From: an uncultured Bacteroidales bacterium
Lineage (GTDB): Bacteria; Bacteroidota; Bacteroidia; Bacteroidales; WCHB1-69
Reading direction: 5' to 3'
Length of the DNA stretch: 64,000 nt
Assembly: GCA_905233625.1 (NCBI GenBank)
Contig: CAJOFJ010000003.1
Coordinates: forward strand, 62,001-126,000
Numbering within the stretch: position 1 is the stretch's first letter; each line of letters opens with the position of its first letter. This document shows, one piece after another, positions 59,501-64,000 of this stretch. Below the pieces are notes generated by a model. That model ran no database searches, was not told the DNA's origin, and saw only the letters and a list, made by a program, of their open reading frames with translations. The position numbers and the translations under genes are program-made.

Positions 59501-60394
59501 ACGGTGAATTTTGCCAATGTGGCCGTTTCCAAGTGGACCAATGATGCCAAGATTAACGGACTGGTGTCTGAAATCATCCGCAATTATCTGGTCAAAGAGC
59601 GTGAGCTGATGGCCAAGATGACCCGCGAGAAATTCGACGCCACCGTGGGTAGCGAGTTGCCGAACGGTATTGTCCAGATGGCCAAGGTTTACGTGGCTAA
59701 CAAGCGTAAACTCCGCATCGGTGACAAGATGGCAGGTCGTCACGGTAACAAGGGTATTGTGGCTAAGATTGTCCGCCCCGAAGATATGCCGTTCATGGAA
59801 GACGGTCGTCCGGTGGACATCGTGCTGAACCCGCTGGGTGTGCCTTCACGTATGAACTTGGGACAGATTTACGAGACCATCTTAGGATGGGCTGGTAAAA
59901 AGCTGGGCATGAAGTATGCTACCCCGATTTTCGACGGTGCCACCCTCGACCAGATCAATGGCCTGATGGAAAAAGCCGGTCTGCCGCAGAATGGTAGTAC
60001 CTATCTGTACAACGGTGAGACGGGTGAGAGATTCCACCAGAAGATTACGGTCGGTTACATTTATATGATTAAGCTGCACCACATGGTTGACGACAAGATG
60101 CACGCTCGTTCCATTGGACCTTACTCATTGATTACACAGCAGCCTCTGGGAGGTAAAGCCCAGTTCGGTGGTCAGCGTTTCGGTGAAATGGAGGTCTGGG
60201 CTATAGAGGCCTTCGGTGCCGCCAACGTGCTCCAGGAAATACTTACGGTTAAATCTGATGACGTCATCGGTAGAGCCAAAGCTTACGAAGCTATCGTGAA
60301 GGGCGACAACATGCCCGCTTCAGGCCTGCCCGAATCGTTCAACGTATTGGTGAACGAGCTCCGCGGACTCGCATTGGATGTTCAATTCGATTAA
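56594..60394 (+). CDS. rpoB: RNA polymerase subunit beta
   Basis: 1266 residues. It begins with a TTG start codon (56594) giving [13 protein letters not shown]; no in-frame ATG is nearer to the expected N terminus. Core regions are intact: the rifampicin cluster with [12 protein letters not shown] (G466 onward; D475, H485 and S490 correspond to E. coli D516, H526 and S531 and are the susceptible-type residues), [10 protein letters not shown] (521-530) and RHGNKG (1049-1054). Length is typical of Bacteroidetes, slightly shorter than in E. coli. It is followed by rpoC after 24 bp; the upstream 220 bp contain an attenuator-like hairpin. Confidence 0.97.
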   Translation: MATTNNTRFSFASTTPVEFPDFLDIQLKSFKDFFQIDTDAEHRRDEGLFKVFTENFPITDARNSFVLEFLDYYIDGPRYSMEECLERGLTYSVPLKAKMKLSCNDVEHEDFETRIQDVFLGLIPYMTPRGTFIINGAERVVVSQLHRSPGVFFGSSFHTNGTQLYSARIIPFKGSWMEFTTGPHDVMYAYIDRKKQLPVTTLLRAIGYETDKDILDIFDIAQEVKATKANLKKFVGQKFAAAVVRTWNEDFPDEETGEVSSIERTEVIIDRETVLEEKHINRIVDAGVKTVMFHKDDGKQTDYSIIFNTLQKDPTNSEKQALEFIYQQLRNTIPPDEETARTAFEKLFFSDKRYDLGAVGRYKINKKLNLDIPMETQVLTKEDIISIIRYLVELINSKTEVDDIDHLSNRRIRTVGEQLYNQFGVGLARMSRTIRDKMNVRDNEVFAPMDLINAKTLSSVINSFFGTNQLSQFMDQTNPLSELTHKRRISALGPGGLSRDRAGFEVRDVHYTHYGRLCTIETPEGPNIGLISSLCVFAKINHLGFIETPYRRVVDGKVMFDEDPIYLSAEEEENKYIAQATTPMNEDHVLEDNVKVRYLADYPIVPKEQVNLIDVAANQIASIAASLIPFLENDDANRALMGSNMMRQAVPLLNPEVPIVGTGLERRVALDSRAMLRAEGEGVVEYADALKIVIRYDRTDAERLVSFDTDVKTYMLEKFRRTNQNSCINQKPIVRRGDKVKAGDVLTEGYATSQGELALGRNMLVAFMPWKGYNYEDAIVISDRVVKEDIFTSIHIEEFTLEVRDTKRGQEVLTNDIPNVSQEATKDLNEDGLIRIGAEVNEGDILIGKITPKGESYPTPEEKLLRAIFGDKAGDVKDASLKAPPSMKGVVIGAKSLSRLIKDRKAKSKDKDIVAEIEKTYNKQLQELKDKIVTKLYRVLEGKISHNVYDNTKNIIIAKGTKFSQKLLQTVNFANVAVSKWTNDAKINGLVSEIIRNYLVKERELMAKMTREKFDATVGSELPNGIVQMAKVYVANKRKLRIGDKMAGRHGNKGIVAKIVRPEDMPFMEDGRPVDIVLNPLGVPSRMNLGQIYETILGWAGKKLGMKYATPIFDGATLDQINGLMEKAGLPQNGSTYLYNGETGERFHQKITVGYIYMIKLHHMVDDKMHARSIGPYSLITQQPLGGKAQFGGQRFGEMEVWAIEAFGAANVLQEILTVKSDDVIGRAKAYEAIVKGDNMPASGLPESFNVLVNELRGLALDVQFD

Positions 60395-60418
60395 TCTTTA
60401 ATTTTATTGAAAGAAATT

Positions 60419-63400
60419 ATGGCTTCATTTAGAAAAGATACTAATACAAGAAAAGAATTTTCAAGAATAACCGTAAGTCTGGCTTCTCCTGAGAAAATCC
60501 TGGATCAGTCCCATGGCGAGGTGCTGAAACCCGAGACTATCAACTATCGTACTTACAAACCCGAACGCGACGGTCTGTTCTGCGAAAAGATTTTCGGACC
60601 GGTCAAGGACTGGGAATGTAACTGCGGTAAATATAAGAGAATCAGATATAAAGGTACCGTCTGCGACCGTTGCGGTGTGGAAGTTACCGAACGCAAGGTG
60701 CGTAGAGAGCGTATGGGCCACATCCAGTTGGTGGTGCCCGTTGCCCACATCTGGTTCTTCAAGTCCTCTCCCAACAAAATCGGTTCTTTGCTCGGTTTGT
60801 CCTCCAAGAATCTGGAATCCGTGATTTATTACGAGAACTTCCTCGTCATCCAGCCGGGTGCCGCCGAAGGTTTCCAGTTCAGAGAGAAGAAAGACAAAGA
60901 GAAAAAGGACGATGTGCTGGTGAAAGAGAGAACGCTGCTGAGCGAAGAGGAATATTACAATGTAATTGACAATCTTCCGCCAGAAAACAGACTGTTGGAC
61001 GATACCGATCCCAACAAGTTCATCGCCAAGATGGGTGCTGAGGCATTGTACGATTTATTGGTGAAACTCGACCTCGACAAAGAATCCTTTGAATTGAGAG
61101 ACAGAGCCAATAATGAGACTTCAGAGCAGAGAAAGCAGGAAATCCTGAAACGTCTGCATGTTTTCGAAGCTTTCAGAGACAGCCGTCGCCGCGCCGTGAA
61201 CAAACCGGAATGGATGATTGTGAAGATTGTTCCCGTTATTCCGCCCGATTTGCGTCCTTTGGTGCCATTGGATGGTGGTCGTTTCGCCACTTCCGACTTG
61301 AACGAGTTGTATCGTAGAGTAATCATCCGTAACAACCGTCTGAAACGACTGATCGAAATCAAGGCTCCTGATGTGATTATGCGTAACGAGAAACGTATGT
61401 TGCAAGAAGCTGTCGATTCATTATTCGATAATTCAAGAAAATCAAATTCTGTCAAGACTGAATCCAACAGAGCACTGAAATCTCTGTCAGACAGTTTGAA
61501 AGGTAAACAAGGACGTTTCCGTCAGAACCTGCTGGGTAAGCGTGTCGACTATTCAGGTCGTTCGGTTATCGTGGTAGGTCCCGAACTGCACATGAACGAA
61601 TGCGGTCTGCCGAAAGACATGGCTGCCGAGTTGTTCAAGCCGTTCATCATCAGACGAATCCTTGAAAGAGGCATTGCCAAGACTGTGAAATCCGCCAAGA
61701 AGGTGGTGGAACGCAAGGAACCCGTGATCTGGGAAATCCTGGAAAACATTCTGAAGGGTCACCCGGTATTGCTGAACCGTGCTCCTACCTTGCACCGTCT
61801 GGGTATCCAGGCCTTCCAGCCCAAGCTGGTTGAAGGTAAGGCTATCCGTCTGCACCCCTTGTGCTGTACCGCTTTCAACGCCGACTTCGACGGTGACCAG
61901 ATGGCTGTTCACGTTCCCCTTGGAAACGCCGCTGTTTTGGAAGCCCAGATGTTGATGCTGGCCTCCCACAACATTTTGAACCCCGCTAACGGTGCGCCTA
62001 TTACCGTGCCTTCACAGGATATGGTATTGGGTCTGTATTATATCACCAAAGAATTACATTCAACCCCCGAAGAACCTGTGATGGGAGAGGGTAGAAAGTT
62101 CTACGCTCCCGAAGAGGTGCTGATCGCTTTCAACGAAAAGAAAGTGCATCTGAACGCTTGCATCAAGTGTCGTGTGGACCTCAAGGGTGACGGCAACATG
62201 GTGCTGACCGACACTACCGTGGGCCGTATCATCTTCAATCAGGTGGTGCCGAAAGGCTTCGGTTTCATCAACAAGCTTCTGACCAAGAAGTATCTGAGAG
62301 AAATCATCGGTGACGTGTTGGCTAAGTTTGGCAACGCTATTACTGCTAAGTTCTTGGACGATATCATGGGCATGGGCTTCCGCATGGCTTTCGAAGGCGG
62401 TCTGTCCTTCAACTTGGGCGATGTGATTATCCCCGCTGAGAAGAAGACCTTGATTCAGGAGGCTAATGCCGGTGTTGACGAAATCAACATGAACCTGAAT
62501 ATGGGTTTCATCACCGCCAACGAGCGTTACAACCAGGTGATAGACTTGTGGTCACAAACCAATGCCAAACTGACCAACATCCTGATGGAACAGATTGCCA
62601 AGGATCGTCAGGGCTTCAACAGTGTGTACATGATGTGCGACTCTGGAGCTCGTGGTTCTCGTGAGCAGATCCGTCAGCTGTCCGGTATGCGTGGTCTGAT
62701 GGCCAAGCCTACCAAGTCAGGTGCTTCCGGTGGTGAGATTATTGAAAACCCGATTTTGTCAAACTTCAAGGAAGGTCTGTCCGTGCTGGAGTACTTCATC
62801 TCTACCCACGGTGCTCGTAAGGGTTTGGCCGATACCGCTTTGAAGACCGCTGACGCAGGTTATCTGACCCGTCGTTTGGTGGACGTATCACACGATGTGA
62901 TCATCAGAGAGGTGGACTGCGGTACCCTGCGTGGTATGACCGTTTCCGCAGTGAAGAAGAACGAGACTATCGTCGAATCATTGTATGACAGAATGTTAGG
63001 TCGTGTTACCCTGCATGACATCTATCACCCGCTGACTGGCGAGTTGATTATCAAGGCAGGTGAAGAGCTGACCGAAGATATTTGCAAGATTATTGAGGAA
63101 TCACCGATTGAGGAAGTGGAAATCCGTTCGGTGCCTACCTGCGAGTCGAAACACGGTATCTGCCAGAAGTGTTATGGTCGTAACCTGGCTACCGGCAAGA
63201 TGGTTCAGATGGGTGAGGCCGTCGGTATTATTGCCGCACAGGCTATCGGTGAACCTGGTACCCAGTTGACCCTGCGTACATTCCACGTCGGTGGTGTGGC
63301 CGGTGGCGCTGCTGCTGATAAGCAGATTGATGCTCCTCATTCCGGTCAGTTGGTTATCGACGAGTTGCGTGCTATCGACAAAGGCGAATATTGCGAGGTT

Positions 63401-64000
63401 ATCGGCCGTGCCGCTGAAATGAAGATTGTGGACTTGAAGACGGGCGTGGTACTGTATTCAGCCAACATTCCTTACGGTTCAAAACTGTACTTCAAGAATG
63501 GCGACATGGTGAACAAGGGCGATAAGATCGCTGAATGGGATCCTTACAACGCTGTTATCTTGTCTGACGTGGCTGGTACGATTCAGCTCAACGACTTTGT
63601 GGAAGGTGTGACCTTCCGCGTTGAGGTGGATGACCAGTCAGGTGTTCAGGATGCCGTGGTGATTGAAAGCCGTGTGAAGACCAAGAACCCGAGAATCTCC
63701 ATTTTGGACGAGAACGACGACGTGCTCAGAACCTTCGACATTCCTGTCGGTGCCCGTTTGTCTGTGGGCAGTGGTCAGGAAATCGAAGCTGGTGAAGTGC
63801 TGGTTAAGATTCCGCGTGCCTTCGGTAAGGCAAGCGATATCACCGGTGGTCTGCCGCGTGTTCAGGAATTGTTCGAGGCTCGTGACACTTCCGATCCCGC
63901 TATCGTTTCCGAAATCGAAGGTTTCGTTTCCTTCGACAAGAAACTGAAACGTGGTAACAAGCGTGCTGTGAAGGTGACTTCACGTACGGGTGAGGAGAAG
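60419..64000 (+). CDS. rpoC: RNA polymerase subunit beta' (3' end outside the window)
   Basis: 1194 codons are visible and the frame remains open at the right edge, so about 200 residues are missing. The ATG at 60419 gives [19 protein letters not shown]. Landmarks: the N-terminal zinc site C67, C69, C82, C85 (CNCGKYKR...CDRCG); the catalytic NADFDGD at 487-493 with its three metal-binding aspartates; the trigger-loop/bridge region [19 protein letters not shown]; and the second zinc-binding set (CGT..., [13 protein letters not shown]). No frameshift is seen. It directly follows rpoB in the conserved operon. Confidence 0.97.
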   Translation, partial: MASFRKDTNTRKEFSRITVSLASPEKILDQSHGEVLKPETINYRTYKPERDGLFCEKIFGPVKDWECNCGKYKRIRYKGTVCDRCGVEVTERKVRRERMGHIQLVVPVAHIWFFKSSPNKIGSLLGLSSKNLESVIYYENFLVIQPGAAEGFQFREKKDKEKKDDVLVKERTLLSEEEYYNVIDNLPPENRLLDDTDPNKFIAKMGAEALYDLLVKLDLDKESFELRDRANNETSEQRKQEILKRLHVFEAFRDSRRRAVNKPEWMIVKIVPVIPPDLRPLVPLDGGRFATSDLNELYRRVIIRNNRLKRLIEIKAPDVIMRNEKRMLQEAVDSLFDNSRKSNSVKTESNRALKSLSDSLKGKQGRFRQNLLGKRVDYSGRSVIVVGPELHMNECGLPKDMAAELFKPFIIRRILERGIAKTVKSAKKVVERKEPVIWEILENILKGHPVLLNRAPTLHRLGIQAFQPKLVEGKAIRLHPLCCTAFNADFDGDQMAVHVPLGNAAVLEAQMLMLASHNILNPANGAPITVPSQDMVLGLYYITKELHSTPEEPVMGEGRKFYAPEEVLIAFNEKKVHLNACIKCRVDLKGDGNMVLTDTTVGRIIFNQVVPKGFGFINKLLTKKYLREIIGDVLAKFGNAITAKFLDDIMGMGFRMAFEGGLSFNLGDVIIPAEKKTLIQEANAGVDEINMNLNMGFITANERYNQVIDLWSQTNAKLTNILMEQIAKDRQGFNSVYMMCDSGARGSREQIRQLSGMRGLMAKPTKSGASGGEIIENPILSNFKEGLSVLEYFISTHGARKGLADTALKTADAGYLTRRLVDVSHDVIIREVDCGTLRGMTVSAVKKNETIVESLYDRMLGRVTLHDIYHPLTGELIIKAGEELTEDICKIIEESPIEEVEIRSVPTCESKHGICQKCYGRNLATGKMVQMGEAVGIIAAQAIGEPGTQLTLRTFHVGGVAGGAAADKQIDAPHSGQLVIDELRAIDKGEYCEVIGRAAEMKIVDLKTGVVLYSANIPYGSKLYFKNGDMVNKGDKIAEWDPYNAVILSDVAGTIQLNDFVEGVTFRVEVDDQSGVQDAVVIESRVKTKNPRISILDENDDVLRTFDIPVGARLSVGSGQEIEAGEVLVKIPRAFGKASDITGGLPRVQELFEARDTSDPAIVSEIEGFVSFDKKLKRGNKRAVKVTSRTGEEK

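Overview
The window looks like a chromosomal segment of a member of the Bacteroidota, probably Bacteroidales. The evidence is: promoter boxes of the form TAnnTTTG in front of most transcription units; type IX secretion (T9SS) parts (PorV/PorQ-like, PorP/SprF-like and a PD40-OmpA protein) together with a large T9SS cargo protein; families typical of the phylum (DUF4254, DUF4159, TonB-like proteins with a signal peptide); and typical gene orders (rplM-rpsI-rpsB-tsf and secE-nusG-rplKAJL-rpoBC). It is mostly core genome. I see no prophage, insertion sequence, CRISPR array or rRNA operon.

Layout. 0-3 kb: end of a cell-wall elongation unit (rodA, mrdA) and a polyprenyl synthase. 3.2-5.4 kb: overlapping operon of an rRNA methyltransferase, a phosphodiesterase and miaA, converging on a FadL-like outer-membrane protein. 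7-11.4 kb: a 1478-residue T9SS cargo. 12.1-12.4 kb: tRNA-Thr, tRNA-Tyr and tRNA-Gly. 12.5-18.5 kb: a TonB-like protein, a PorV/PorQ-like barrel, an odd open frame joining RarA to a PorP/SprF protein, and a PD40-OmpA protein. 18.6-25 kb: nucleoside kinase, DUF4254 plus glycosyltransferase 9, and a porin plus inner-membrane protein pair. 25-35 kb: lon, a lipoprotein gene enclosed by two ~300-bp inverted repeats, trpS, a VWA/DUF4159 pair, RNase P RNA and dnaN. 35-45.3 kb: a glycan cluster read leftward, with rfbF and rfbG (CDP-glucose to CDP-4-keto-6-deoxyglucose), epimerase, reductase, mutase-like flavoprotein and glycosyltransferases, interrupted by an AlbA/winged-helix regulator-like gene. 45.4-50 kb: ybaK, rluD and an 818-residue orphan secreted protein. 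50-53 kb: tsf, rpsB, rpsI, rplM leftward. 53.1-64 kb: secE to rpoC rightward; rpoC runs off the edge.

The most unusual part of the window is its intergenic DNA. Several repeat families recur: (1) mini-hairpins with a GAA (or TTC) loop whose stems differ between copies but stay self-complementary, set in conserved GGGGAGT/ACTCCCC or AAGGGGT...GGGGTAGT flanks; (2) arrays of the octamers GCTATGAG and GCACATTA, often just upstream of a TAnnTTTG box and in a constant orientation; (3) AATTCAAAATTC-type heptamer arrays; (4) near-perfect palindromes starting (G)TAGAGACG. These, the RarA-PorP frame and the inverted repeats around the lipoprotein gene are the main leads. All assignments come from reading the sequence and recalling families; no search was run.
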